From Streptomyces sp. NBC_00223 (GTDB taxonomy: Bacteria > Actinomycetota > Actinomycetes > Streptomycetales > Streptomycetaceae), in the NCBI RefSeq assembly GCF_036199905.1, contig NZ_CP108109.1, positions 6,137,501-6,201,500 of the forward strand: a DNA stretch of 64,000 bases, written 5' to 3'. Under the pieces are notes generated by a model that worked only from the letters and a program-made list of their open reading frames with translations, was not told the DNA's origin and did not search any database. A program made the position numbers and the translations under genes. The first letter of the stretch is position 1, and each line of letters begins with the position of its first letter. Of the stretch, positions 53,410 through 62,248 are shown piece after piece.

Positions 53410-55695
53410 ATGGAACCGACGGGAAGCGCCGGAGCGGCGCCGCTGCCCCGCAGCCCTGCCGCGTCCGTACCCCCCGCCGAACCACGGCTCGCGGTCGGCC
53501 GGGCCGTCACGGGCGCCGCCGCGGTCGCGCTCGTCGCGGGCGTCGTCCGGATGCTCCAGCACGGCCACGCGCTCTTCCCCGGCGGCACCGCCGGCTGGGG
53601 CTTCGCCGTCCTCACCGGCATCATCGTCGGCCATCTGGTGGCACTCGGCCGCGACCGCTGGTGGGGCGGCACCGGCTCCGGCGGCGCCCTCACCCTGGCC
53701 ATGCTGATGCTCTACGGCTGGGTGCCCGCCGTCCTGGTCAGCCTCGCCCTGGTGGTGCTGGTCGGCGCCGCCCGAAGGCACCGCTGGCGGCAGGCCGGGC
53801 TGCACGGCGCCATCGACATCCTCGGCATCGGCGCGGGCGCGGTCGTGCTCGCCCTCTTCGGCACCCACCCGTCCGTCGAACACCCCTGGAACCCCGACGG
53901 CTGGACGGCGGCCGCCGTGCCCGCCGTCGCCTTCGCCGCCCTGGCCTACCTCGCCGGGACCCGGGCCCTGCTGTGGTGGGTCTTCGCCCCCCGCGGCGGA
54001 CTGCCCACCGTGGCCCGGACCGCGCTGACCCGGCAGGGCATGGTCGGCGTCGCGCTGCTCGGCATCTCCCCGCTGCTGCTGGTCGTCACCGCCGACCAGC
54101 CCGTGCTGCTGCCGCTGTTCGCCGTCCCGCTGATCGCGCTGGACTCCACCTTGTGGATCGCGCACGCCCGCGCCGAGGAGCAGTTGCGCGACCCGCTCAC
54201 CGGTCTGCCCAACCGCCAGTGGCTGCTGGAGCGCGCCTGGGGCGCCATCGGCGCCGCCCAGGACCGCGGCGAGCGCGTCGGGCTGATCCTCATCGACCTC
54301 GACAAGTTCCGTTCCGTCAACGACACTCTCGGCCATCTCGCGGGCGACCGGCTGCTGCTCCAGATCGCCGACCGGCTGCGGCTGGCGCTGCCGCGCGGCG
54401 CCGAGGCGGCCCGGCTCGGCGGCGACGAGTTCGCGGTGCTGCTGCCGGGCTGCGACTCGGCCACGCGCGCCCAGCGGGTGGCCCGGGGACTGGTCGCCGA
54501 GCTCGGATCACCGATCGGTCTGGACGGACTGACCCTGGTGCTGGAGGCCAGCGCCGGGGTCGCCGTCTTCCCCGACCACGCCGTGGACGCCGAGGGGCTG
54601 CTGCGCCGCGCCGACGTGGCGATGTACCAGGCCAAGCGCGACCGCAGCGGGGTCGAGGTCTACGAGGCCACCCGCGACGGCAACACGCCCGACCGGCTCG
54701 GCCTGCTCGGCGACCTGCGGCGGGCCCTGGAGGCCGGCGACGTCGAGCTGCACTACCAGCCCAAGGTCCGCTTCGACGGCCAGGTGGCCGGGCTCGAAGC
54801 CCTCGTGCGCTGGGTCCACCCCGAGCGCGGCCGGGTCAACCCCGAAGAGTTCATCACCATGGCCGAGACCTCGGGGCTGATGCCGCAGCTCACCGAGTAC
54901 GTGCTCGACACCGCGCTGGCCCAGGTCGCCCGCTGGCGGCTGATGGGCCTTGAGGTGCCGGTCGCCGTCAACGTCTCGCCGCGCGACGTGCACAGCCCCG
55001 GCTTCGCGGGCGCCGTCGCGGCCCGGCTGGCCCGCCACCAGGTGCCGCCCGGGTCGCTGCAACTGGAGATAACCGAGCATGTGTTGCTGGAGGACCCGCA
55101 GCGGGCCGCCGACACGCTCAACGGGCTGACCGGGCACGGCGTCAAGATGTCGCTCGACGACTTCGGCACCGGCTACTCCTCGCTGGTGCACCTGCGGCGG
55201 CTGCCCGTCAGCGAGCTGAAGATCGACCGCTCGTTCGTGGCCCGGCTGGTGGTGGACACCGAGGACGCCGAGATCGTCCGCTGCACGGTGGACCTCGCGC
55301 ACTCCCTCGGGCTGCTGGTCGTCGCCGAGGGCGTCGAGGACGACGAGACCTGGGAGCGGCTGCGGGACCTGCGCTGCGACGCCGTCCAGGGCTGGCTGGT
55401 CGCCGCCGCGATGCCCGCCGACGAGACCACGAACTGGCTGCTGGCCCGCGGTGAGCACGGCTGGCAGCGCCCGGCCCGCAACCGCGCCCCCGTCGCCGCG
55501 CCCCCGCCGGTGTCCGCCGTCGCCGCCCGTCAGGTCGCCGCCTCCGGGCGGGCCGTCGGCCAGGGCCCGCAGCCCCGCTCGCAGTCTGTCGCCCCGGCCG
55601 TCTCCGCCGCCGCGGCGGCTCCCGAGCCCGAGCCGCAGCACGCCCCGGTCGCCGACGCGGCCGAGTCCCCGGGGCAGGCCGTCACCCAGCCCTGA
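53410..55695 (+). CDS. rmdB: Membrane-anchored GGDEF-EAL c-di-GMP enzyme, RmdB-like
   Basis: 761 residues from ATG 53410. Five or six hydrophobic segments fill the first about 250 residues (for example AVTGAAAVALVAGVVRML, LTLAMLMLYGWVPAVLVSLALVVLVGA). A GGDEF domain follows at about 265-425 with DPLTGLPNR, LIDLDKFRSVNDTLGH and an intact RLGGDEF. The EAL domain at about 440-690 has ELHYQPKVRF, EALVRWVHP, NVSPRDVHS, LEITEHVLL, LDDFGTGYSS, KIDRSFV and VVAEGVED, so the phosphodiesterase residues are complete. The tail is Ala/Pro-rich. Position between ligA and gatC is that of rmdB (SCO5495) as I recall; RmdB there acts as a c-di-GMP phosphodiesterase controlling development. Confidence 0.85.
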   Translation: MEPTGSAGAAPLPRSPAASVPPAEPRLAVGRAVTGAAAVALVAGVVRMLQHGHALFPGGTAGWGFAVLTGIIVGHLVALGRDRWWGGTGSGGALTLAMLMLYGWVPAVLVSLALVVLVGAARRHRWRQAGLHGAIDILGIGAGAVVLALFGTHPSVEHPWNPDGWTAAAVPAVAFAALAYLAGTRALLWWVFAPRGGLPTVARTALTRQGMVGVALLGISPLLLVVTADQPVLLPLFAVPLIALDSTLWIAHARAEEQLRDPLTGLPNRQWLLERAWGAIGAAQDRGERVGLILIDLDKFRSVNDTLGHLAGDRLLLQIADRLRLALPRGAEAARLGGDEFAVLLPGCDSATRAQRVARGLVAELGSPIGLDGLTLVLEASAGVAVFPDHAVDAEGLLRRADVAMYQAKRDRSGVEVYEATRDGNTPDRLGLLGDLRRALEAGDVELHYQPKVRFDGQVAGLEALVRWVHPERGRVNPEEFITMAETSGLMPQLTEYVLDTALAQVARWRLMGLEVPVAVNVSPRDVHSPGFAGAVAARLARHQVPPGSLQLEITEHVLLEDPQRAADTLNGLTGHGVKMSLDDFGTGYSSLVHLRRLPVSELKIDRSFVARLVVDTEDAEIVRCTVDLAHSLGLLVVAEGVEDDETWERLRDLRCDAVQGWLVAAAMPADETTNWLLARGEHGWQRPARNRAPVAAPPPVSAVAARQVAASGRAVGQGPQPRSQSVAPAVSAAAAAPEPEPQHAPVADAAESPGQAVTQP

Positions 55696-55749
55696 GGGCC
55701 GTCACCCTCCCCGGGGGCAACCGTTTCGCCCCGGGCCGCCGCGCCCCCA

Positions 55750-55755
55750 TAGGAT
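55750..55755 (+). promoter_or_regulatory. -10 element TAGGAT upstream of gatC
   Basis: A consensus streptomycete -10 hexamer 41 bases before the gatC start; the -35 is not clear. Confidence 0.45.
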
Positions 55756-55796
55756 TGGGGCCACAGACCACATCTCACCCCCCAGAGGAACGCTGC

Positions 55797-56093
55797 ATGC
55801 CTGGCATCACGCGCGAGGAGGTCGCCCACCTCGGCCGGCTGGCACGTCTGGAGCTGTCCGGCGACGAGTTGGACCACTTCGCCGGACAGCTCGACGACAT
55901 CATCGGCGCCGTAGCCCGCGTCTCCGAGGTGGCCGGCGAGGACGTCCCGCCGACCTCCCACCCGCTGCCCCTGACCAATGTCATGCGGCCGGACACCGTC
56001 CGGCCGTCCCTGACCCCGGCCCAGGCCCTGTCGGGAGCCCCCGCGCAGGAGCAGCAGCGCTTCAAGGTGCCGCAGATCCTGGGGGAGGACTGA
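55797..56093 (+). CDS. gatC: Asp-tRNA(Asn)/Glu-tRNA(Gln) amidotransferase subunit C
   Basis: 98 residues from ATG 55797, with AGAGGAA upstream. ITREEVAHLGRLARLELSGDELDHFAGQLDDIIGAVARVSEVAGEDVPPTSHPLPLTNVMRPD is the full GatC pattern, and FKVPQILGED is the typical end. It stabilises the GatAB complex, which amidates mischarged Glu-tRNA(Gln) and Asp-tRNA(Asn). First gene of the gatC-gatA-hyp-gatB operon. Confidence 0.95.
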   Translation: MPGITREEVAHLGRLARLELSGDELDHFAGQLDDIIGAVARVSEVAGEDVPPTSHPLPLTNVMRPDTVRPSLTPAQALSGAPAQEQQRFKVPQILGED

Positions 56094-56098
56094 CCGCC

Positions 56099-57592
56099 AT
56101 GACCGACATCATCAGGCTCACCGCCGCACAGACCGCCGAGAAGATCGCCTCGGGCGAACTCACCGCGGTCGAGGTCACCGAAGCCCATCTGGCCCGGATC
56201 GAGGCCGTGGACGAGAAGGTGCACGCCTATCTGCACGTGGACCGCGAAGGCGCGCTGGCCCAGGCCCGCGCGGTCGACGCCAAGCGTGCCGCCGGCGAGC
56301 CGCTCGGCCCGCTGGCCGGCGTCCCGCTCGCGCTCAAGGACATCTTCACCACCGAGGGCGTGCCGACCACGGTCGGCTCCAAGATCCTCGAAGGCTGGAT
56401 CCCGCCCTACGACGCCACCGTCACCAAGCGTCTCAAGGCCGCCGACGTGGTGATCCTCGGCAAGACCAACATGGACGAGTTCGCCATGGGGTCCTCCACC
56501 GAGAACAGCGCGTACGGCCCCACCGGCAACCCCTGGGACCTGACCCGTATCCCCGGCGGCTCCGGCGGCGGCAGCGCCGCGGCGCTCGCGTCGTACCAGG
56601 CGCCGCTGGCCATCGGAACCGACACCGGCGGCTCCATCCGGCAGCCCGCCGCCGTCACCGCGACCGTCGGCGTCAAGCCGACCTACGGCGGGGTCTCCCG
56701 CTACGGCATGGTCGCCTTCTCCTCCTCCCTCGACCAGGGCGGCCCCTGCGCCCGTACGGTGCTCGACGCCGCCCTGCTGCACGAGGTCATCGCGGGCCAC
56801 GACCCGATGGACTCCACCTCCATCGACGCCCCGGTCCCGCCGGTCGTCGAGGCGGCCCGCAGCGGTGACGTCAAGGGCCTGCGGGTCGGCGTCGTCAAGG
56901 AGTTCGGCGGCGAGGGCTACCAGGCCGGTGTCGTGCAGCGCTTCAACGAGGCCGTCGAGCTGCTGCGCGAGCTGGGCGCGGAGATCGTGGAGCTGTCCTG
57001 CCCGTCCTTCACCTACGCCCTGGCCGCCTACTACCTGATCGCCCCCTCGGAGTGCTCCAGCAACCTGGCCCGCTTCGACGCCATGCGCTACGGGCTGCGG
57101 GTCGGCGACGACGGCACCAGGTCGGCGGAGGACGTCACCGGGCTCACCCGCGAGGCCGGATTCGGCCCCGAGGTCAAGCGCCGGATCATCCTGGGCACCT
57201 ACGCGCTCAGCTCCGGCTACTACGACGCGTACTACGGCTCGGCGCAGAAGGTCCGCACACTGATCACCCGGGACTTCGAGAAGGCGTTCGAGCAGGTCGA
57301 CGTCGTCGTGTCGCCGACCACGCCCACCACGGCATTTCCCATCGGTGAGCGGGCAGACGACCCACTGGCGATGTATCTCGCCGACCTGTGCACCATCCCG
57401 GTCAACCTGGCGGGGAACGCGGCGATGTCGCTGCCCTGCGGCCTCGCGCCGGAGGATGGTCTGCCGGTGGGTCTGCAGATCATCGCGCCCGCGCTCAAGG
57501 ACGACCGGCTCTACCGGGTCGGCGCCGCCGTCGAGGCCGCCTTCGTACAGAAGTGGGGCCACCCGCTGCTAGAGGAGGCACCCCAGCTGTGA
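56099..57592 (+). CDS. gatA: Asp-tRNA(Asn)/Glu-tRNA(Gln) amidotransferase subunit A (amidase)
   Basis: 497 residues from ATG 56099, five bases after gatC, with GGGGGAGG upstream. The Ser-cisSer-Lys triad of the amidase family is visible: Lys in LALKDIFTTEGVPTTVGS, and the two Ser in GGSGGGSAAALASYQAPLAIGTDTGGSIRQPAA. GVKPTYGGVSRYGMVAFSSSLDQGGPCARTV and the late LPCGLAPEDGLPVGLQIIAP also match. It releases ammonia from glutamine and passes it to GatB. It overlaps the next gene by GTGA. Confidence 0.96.
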   Translation: MTDIIRLTAAQTAEKIASGELTAVEVTEAHLARIEAVDEKVHAYLHVDREGALAQARAVDAKRAAGEPLGPLAGVPLALKDIFTTEGVPTTVGSKILEGWIPPYDATVTKRLKAADVVILGKTNMDEFAMGSSTENSAYGPTGNPWDLTRIPGGSGGGSAAALASYQAPLAIGTDTGGSIRQPAAVTATVGVKPTYGGVSRYGMVAFSSSLDQGGPCARTVLDAALLHEVIAGHDPMDSTSIDAPVPPVVEAARSGDVKGLRVGVVKEFGGEGYQAGVVQRFNEAVELLRELGAEIVELSCPSFTYALAAYYLIAPSECSSNLARFDAMRYGLRVGDDGTRSAEDVTGLTREAGFGPEVKRRIILGTYALSSGYYDAYYGSAQKVRTLITRDFEKAFEQVDVVVSPTTPTTAFPIGERADDPLAMYLADLCTIPVNLAGNAAMSLPCGLAPEDGLPVGLQIIAPALKDDRLYRVGAAVEAAFVQKWGHPLLEEAPQL

Positions 57593-57870
57593 GCACCGCG
57601 CACACCGCCGAGAGGCACACCGCCGAGAAGAAGAGCGCCATCAAGAAGGCCAAGGGCTTCAAGAAGACCAGGCCCGGCACCTATCTGGCCATCGGGACCT
57701 CGCTGTTCAGCGCCTTCAACAACATCAAGAGGGCACGTACCGCGCGTGGCGAGAGCGACACGCTCAAGCTCGTCGACGCCGTCGTCAGCGCCGCCGCCAT
57801 CGCCACCGGTGTCGCCCTGCTCGTCCGCGAGCTGCGCCGGATGAACGACGACGACATCCTGACGGACTGA
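57589..57870 (+). CDS. Conserved small membrane-associated protein between gatA and gatB
   Basis: 93 residues from GTG 57589 in the gatA stop. A Lys-rich N-terminus (EKKSAIKKAKGFKKTRPGTYLAIGTSLFSAFNNIKRA) is followed by one hydrophobic helix (LVDAVVSAAAIATGVALLVREL) and an acidic end (MNDDDILTD). This looks like a single-pass or peripheral membrane protein. A similar gene sits here in other streptomycetes as I recall, but no function is known. Coupling to gatA suggests co-expression. Confidence 0.75.
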   Translation: MSTAHTAERHTAEKKSAIKKAKGFKKTRPGTYLAIGTSLFSAFNNIKRARTARGESDTLKLVDAVVSAAAIATGVALLVRELRRMNDDDILTD

Positions 57871-57899
57871 CCTGACGGAGTGAGAGGTAGAGGGAAAAA

Positions 57900-59408
57900 G
57901 TGACCGTCACGGATCTGCTGTCCTACGAGGACGCGCTGGCGTCGTACGACCCGGTGATGGGCCTTGAGGTCCATGTGGAGCTGGGCACGAGGACGAAGAT
58001 GTTCTGCGGCTGCTCCACCGAGCTGGGCGCCGAGCCCAACTCGCAGACCTGCCCCACGTGTCTGGGCCTGCCCGGCGCGCTGCCGGTGGTCAACGAGATC
58101 GGCGTGGAGTCCGCCGTCAAGATCGGCCTCGCCCTGAACTGCGAGATCGCCGAGTGGTGCCGGTTCGCCAGGAAGAACTACTTCTACCCGGACATGCCGA
58201 AGAACTTCCAGACCTCGCAGTACGACGAGCCGATCGCCTTCAACGGCTATCTGGACGTCCAGCTGGAGGACGGCGAGGTCTTCCGGGTGCTGATCGAGCG
58301 CGCCCACATGGAGGAGGACACCGGCAAGTCCACCCACATCGGCGGCGCCACCGGCCGTATCCACGGCGCCTCGCACTCGCTGCTCGACTACAACCGGGCC
58401 GGCATCCCGCTGATCGAGATCGTCACCAAGCCGATCGAGGGCGCGGGCGCACGGGCCCCCGAGGTCGCCAAGGCGTACGTCGCCGAGCTGCGCGAGCTGA
58501 TCAAGGCGCTGGGTGTGTCCGAGGCCCGGATGGAAATGGGCCAGATGCGCTGCGACGTCAACCTGTCGCTGCGCCCGTACGGCCGGGAGAAGTTCGGCAC
58601 CCGCAGCGAGACCAAGAACGTCAACTCGCTGCGCAGTGTGGAGCGCGCCGCCCGGTTCGAGATCCAGCGGCACGCCGCGGTGCTCTCCTCCGGCGGCACG
58701 ATCCTCCAGGAGACCCGGCACTTCCACGAGGAGGACGGCTCCACCACCTCCGGCCGGATCAAGGAGGAGGCCGAGGACTACCGCTACTTCCCCGAGCCCG
58801 ACCTCGTGCCGGTCGCCCCGGCCCGCGCCTGGGTCGAGGAGCTGCGGGCCACGCTGCCCGAGCTGCCGCTGGCCCGTCGCAAGCGGCTCAAGGAGGACTG
58901 GGGCATCTCCGACTTCGAGATGCAGTCCGCCCTCAACGCGGGCGCGATCGATCTGATCGTCGCCACCATCGACGAGGGCGCGGACGCCGCGTCCGCCCGC
59001 AAGTGGTGGATGGGCGAGCTGGCCCGGCACGCCAACGAGAGCGGTACGGAGCTGGCCGAGGTGGCGATCACCCCGGCGCAGGTGGCCAGGGTCGCCGCCC
59101 TGGTGGCCGCAGGCGACCTCAACGACAAGCTGGCCCGTCAGGTCATCGAGGGCGTCCTCGCGGGCGAGGGCGAGCCGGACGCGGTCGTGGAGAAGCGCGG
59201 GCTCAAGGTCGTCTCCGACGACGGCGCGCTCGGCGCGGCCGTCGACCAGGCGATCGAGGCCAACGCGGCCGTCGCCGACAAGATCCGCGGCGGCAACCTC
59301 GCGGCGGCCGGCGCCCTGATCGGCGCGGTCATGAAGCTCACCCGCGGGCAGGCGGACGCCAAGCGGGTCCGCGAACTCGTCCTGGAGAAGCTGGGCGTCC
59401 AGGGCTGA
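57900..59408 (+). CDS. gatB: Asp-tRNA(Asn)/Glu-tRNA(Gln) amidotransferase subunit B
   Basis: 502 residues from GTG 57900, with AGAGGTAGAGGG upstream. YDPVMGLEVHVELGTRTKMFCGCS, NSQTCPTCLGLPGALPVVN (zinc Cys), RKNYFYPDMPKNFQTSQYDEPI, RAHMEEDTGKSTH, DYNRAGIPLIEIVT, MRCDVNLSLRPYG, GTRSETKNVNSLRSVERA and the C-terminal YqeY-like domain (AANAVADKIRGGN-type) are all present. It binds tRNA, phosphorylates the mischarged residue and completes amidation. Confidence 0.97.
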   Translation: MTVTDLLSYEDALASYDPVMGLEVHVELGTRTKMFCGCSTELGAEPNSQTCPTCLGLPGALPVVNEIGVESAVKIGLALNCEIAEWCRFARKNYFYPDMPKNFQTSQYDEPIAFNGYLDVQLEDGEVFRVLIERAHMEEDTGKSTHIGGATGRIHGASHSLLDYNRAGIPLIEIVTKPIEGAGARAPEVAKAYVAELRELIKALGVSEARMEMGQMRCDVNLSLRPYGREKFGTRSETKNVNSLRSVERAARFEIQRHAAVLSSGGTILQETRHFHEEDGSTTSGRIKEEAEDYRYFPEPDLVPVAPARAWVEELRATLPELPLARRKRLKEDWGISDFEMQSALNAGAIDLIVATIDEGADAASARKWWMGELARHANESGTELAEVAITPAQVARVAALVAAGDLNDKLARQVIEGVLAGEGEPDAVVEKRGLKVVSDDGALGAAVDQAIEANAAVADKIRGGNLAAAGALIGAVMKLTRGQADAKRVRELVLEKLGVQG

Positions 59409-59432
59409 GTCCCTTACGGGACCGAGCGGTTG

Positions 59433-59479
59433 AACGCCTGAGGGCGGCACCCCCCACGGGGGCGCCGCCCTCAGGCGTT
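59433..59479. terminator. Strong bidirectional terminator between gatB and the kinase gene
   Basis: AACGCCTGAGGGCGGC (59433-59448) and GCCGCCCTCAGGCGTT (59464-59479) form a perfect 16-bp stem, extended inside by a CCCCC/GGGGG pairing. It lies between two convergent genes and can serve both; the outer AA/TT pairs are the only A/T tails. Confidence 0.9.
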
Positions 59480-59487
59480 GTCCGGGT

Positions 59488-59515
59488 GCTCAGTGCTCAG
59501 TGCTTAATGCTCAGT
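59488..59515. repeat. Four 7-bp tandem repeats over the kinase stop codon
   Basis: GCTCAGT, GCTCAGT, GCTTAAT, GCTCAGT in a row. The kinase stop (TCA on the plus strand, 59511-59513) lies in the last unit. Confidence 0.8.
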
Positions 59516-61550
59516 GCACGAGCGTCGGGTCGGCCAGGACGCCGGTGCCGCAGCCCTCGCCGTTGTCGTTGACCGCCCACTCCACGCGCAGCCGCAGCGC
59601 CCCGGCCACGTCGAAGCTCTTCTGGGCCGGCTTGCCCAGGGTGACCTGGCTGTGGAAGCGCTGGTTGCCGTCGGCGCTGATGGTGAACATCACCGGCAGG
59701 TTCTTGCCGTTGTCGTCCACCCCGAGCGTGACGTCGAACTTCGACCAGTGGCGGCCGAGGTTGTACTCGGCGTAGCCGCCGTCGCACCAGTGGCTGGTGA
59801 TCAGGGCGTCGTAGTACTGCTTCCCGTTGACCTGCGCGTTGGCCTTCGACAGCGAGTCGTCGTCGTCCGCGGGGGTCTCCGTGGTGAGCGCCTCGGTGTC
59901 GCCGGGGCTCAGCGTCGCCGGGTCGCCGGGGGTCTCGTCGCCCGACGGGTCGTCCGTCGGGTCGTCCGTCGGGTCGTCCGTCGCGGGGTCGGTCGACGGG
60001 TCGTCGGCGGGCGGCTCGGTGGTGGCCGTGGTCGGCGGGTCGGTCGTCGGGGTCGTCGTCGTGGTGTGCGACTGCGACGCGCTGTCGTCGCTCTTGCCGC
60101 CGCCCCCCGACAGCACCACGCCCGCGTACGCCCCGCCGCCGATCAGCAGCAGGGCCACCACGGCGGCCAGGATGATCCGCGGCTTGCGGCTGCGGCGCTT
60201 CCCGCCGTCGTCGCCGCCGCCGCCACCCGTCGTACCGGCAGGGCCGGACCGGTCGGGCGGGGCGGCCGCGCCGAGTACGACCGTCGGCCGGGTGTCGTAC
60301 GCGGACTCGGCCGGCTCGGGGAGCACGGCCGTGGCGGGCTCGGCGGCCGGCGCGGGCTCGGCGTGCGTCAGCGGGGCCGTGGACGCGGGTGCGGGCGGCT
60401 CCTCGGCCACCGGCGGCTGTACGGGCGGGAGCTGCGCGGGCGGCTGCTGGACCACGGGCGGCTGGACCGGCGGGAGATACGCCGGCGGCGGGGTGTGGAC
60501 CGGCGGGTTGTACGCCGGGTGCGGCGGCGTCTGTGGCGGGGTCTGCGGCGCCGGCGGCAGCACCGGGTCCGCCGTGGTCGGGCCCGCGCCCGGCGCGTGC
60601 GCGGGCGGCGGAGGTACGGCGGCGGCCGCGGGCAGCGGCGGCAGCACCGGCGGGCGGGTCGTGGTGGAGATCACCGCGGGCCGCAGCTCCCGTACCCACG
60701 CCGACAGCGACTCAGGGCGGTCGGCCGGGTCGTTCGCGAAGATCGTGGCGATCTTCGCGGCCTTCTCCGGGCCGAGCGCGACCAGTTCGGGCAGATCGAG
60801 CAGCGACGCCCGCAGCGTCTCCGGCATGGTCGCCGGGGACACCCCGCTGAGCAGGAAGTACGCGATGGCCCCGAAGGCGTACCGGTCGGTGGCCGGGCTG
60901 CGCTTGCCCTCGAAGACCTCGGGCGCGGCGAAGCCGGGTGTGAACCAGACCTCGGCGGTCTGGTGGTCGGCGGTGAGCTTGCTCAGGCCGAAGTCGACCA
61001 GGGTGGCCTGGCCGTTCGCGTCGATCATGACGTTGCCGGGGGAGAGGTCGCCGTGCACGACCGTACGTCCCGAGGGGGTGGCCGTACCGCTGTGCAGCCA
61101 GTCCAGGACGTCGGCGAGCTGTTCGAGGCAGCGCACCGCCTCGCGGCGCTCGGCCGGGGTGGCGAGACTCCGCTCGGCCCGCCAGTCGCGGAGGTCGAGG
61201 CCCTCGACGTGGTTCATCACCAGGTAGAGCGCCCGGCCGCCGCCGTCCGCGGTCTGCCCGCCCGGGTGCGCCGAGGCCCCCTCGAAGTGCTCCCTGATGC
61301 CGACGACCCCGAGGCGGTGCACAAAGCGCAGCAGCTCCGCCTGCTCACGCCACTTGGTGCTGATCTTCGAGAACAGCTCCTGCGACAGGGTCTGCCGCGC
61401 GTCCAGCACCTTCACGACGACCGGTTCGGTCGCCCCGCTCAGTTCCAGCTCCGCCAGATAGAGGACGGCCTCGCCGCCGCGTCCGATCGACCGGAGCAAC
61501 CGGTAGCGATCGGGGGCGTCGTCGGGACCTATGTAGAGACCGGTGTCCAC
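59511..61550 (-). CDS. Membrane Ser/Thr protein kinase with proline-rich linker
   Basis: 679 residues from GTG 61550, with GGAGGGA upstream. The kinase domain spans about residues 15-285: glycine loop LLRSIGRGGEAVLYLAE, Lys in VVVKVLD, catalytic loop VVHGDLSPGNVMID (HGD instead of HRD, as in non-RD kinases), VDFGLSK and AAPEVFEGKRSPATDRYAFG. A Pro/Ala-rich linker of about 160 residues follows, then one membrane helix (IILAAVVALLLIGGGAYAGVVLS, about 457-480), an Asp/Thr/Pro repeat and an outer domain of about 120 residues of unknown fold. Likely senses something outside and phosphorylates proteins inside. Monocistronic, convergent with gatB. Confidence 0.88.
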   Translation of the reverse strand: MDTGLYIGPDDAPDRYRLLRSIGRGGEAVLYLAELELSGATEPVVVKVLDARQTLSQELFSKISTKWREQAELLRFVHRLGVVGIREHFEGASAHPGGQTADGGGRALYLVMNHVEGLDLRDWRAERSLATPAERREAVRCLEQLADVLDWLHSGTATPSGRTVVHGDLSPGNVMIDANGQATLVDFGLSKLTADHQTAEVWFTPGFAAPEVFEGKRSPATDRYAFGAIAYFLLSGVSPATMPETLRASLLDLPELVALGPEKAAKIATIFANDPADRPESLSAWVRELRPAVISTTTRPPVLPPLPAAAAVPPPPAHAPGAGPTTADPVLPPAPQTPPQTPPHPAYNPPVHTPPPAYLPPVQPPVVQQPPAQLPPVQPPVAEEPPAPASTAPLTHAEPAPAAEPATAVLPEPAESAYDTRPTVVLGAAAPPDRSGPAGTTGGGGGDDGGKRRSRKPRIILAAVVALLLIGGGAYAGVVLSGGGGKSDDSASQSHTTTTTPTTDPPTTATTEPPADDPSTDPATDDPTDDPTDDPSGDETPGDPATLSPGDTEALTTETPADDDDSLSKANAQVNGKQYYDALITSHWCDGGYAEYNLGRHWSKFDVTLGVDDNGKNLPVMFTISADGNQRFHSQVTLGKPAQKSFDVAGALRLRVEWAVNDNGEGCGTGVLADPTLVH
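59947..59982. repeat. Three 12-bp tandem repeats in the kinase gene
   Basis: GGGTCGTCCGTC three times in frame, encoding a TDDP repeat in the extracellular stalk of the kinase. Copy-number change would alter stalk length without a frameshift. Confidence 0.85.
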
Positions 61551-61952
61551 GTGCGCTTACTTCCCTCCCCTACGCCCTGGCCGGTTGACCCAATACACCG
61601 GAATCCAGGGGGTGTTCAGGGTCCCGCGACGGTCGACAACGGGTCAAGCGGAGTTGCCCGCCCGTAACACGCGGGTGACGGGAACGGGGCGGGATCGGGA
61701 TGGGCGTGGGGCCCGGGTGGACGGAGGTGCGGCGGGGGCGCGCGTCCGGACGCCTCCCCCGCGCGGCTGAGTGCGGCGCGGGTCCGTCTGAGGGGGGCGT
61801 AGGGCCCGCCTAAGGCCCCCGGTGGCTGAATGAGGCCCCCGCCTAAGTACCTGCCGGACCCGAAGTTCGGGAAGGTGCCCGATGTGGCGGACCCCCCTTG
61901 GAGACGAAGCTGAGTACCGGACAACGACGGTCACAACCAAGGAGACAACACG
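61551..61952. other. Intergenic region between kinase and small basic protein gene
   Basis: About 400 bases without a convincing gene. It must hold divergent promoters for the kinase (minus) and the small protein (plus). Two copies of CGCCTAAG-type sequence lie around 61808 and 61843, and the middle is very GC-rich with pairing potential. No RNA gene is recognised. Confidence 0.5.
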
Positions 61953-62207
61953 ATGTTCGCCTACGAACTGCACCAGGCACGGCAGAACGAACTCCAGCAC
62001 CGCGCCGAGAAGTGGCGGCTGGCCAGGGACGCCAAGGCGGCCCGTACCGGCGAGCGCCGCGCGGCCCGCCGTACCGGATCGCGCGGGACGGCCCGCACCG
62101 GGGAAGAGGCCGAGGGCGCGCCTTCCCCGTCCTCCTCCCCGGCGCCGTCCCGCGGCGGCGTCCTCGGCCTGCTCCACCGCGGGCCGCGCCCGCACCGCGC
62201 GGTATGA
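61953..62207 (+). CDS. Small basic protein
   Basis: 84 residues from ATG 61953, with AAGGAG nine bases upstream, a near-ideal ribosome site. The N-terminus MFAYELHQARQNELQHRAEKWRLARDAK forms an amphipathic charged helix, then an Arg/Ala/Thr-rich stretch and a Pro/Ser/Arg tail. Net charge is strongly positive, so nucleic acid or membrane contact is possible. Short MFxYELxxxRxxEL proteins occur in actinomycetes, but I know no function. Confidence 0.65.
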   Translation: MFAYELHQARQNELQHRAEKWRLARDAKAARTGERRAARRTGSRGTARTGEEAEGAPSPSSSPAPSRGGVLGLLHRGPRPHRAV

Positions 62208-62248
62208 CCGCCCAGGTAATCGGTGTCGCGCCGCGGGCTTGGCGTGAA

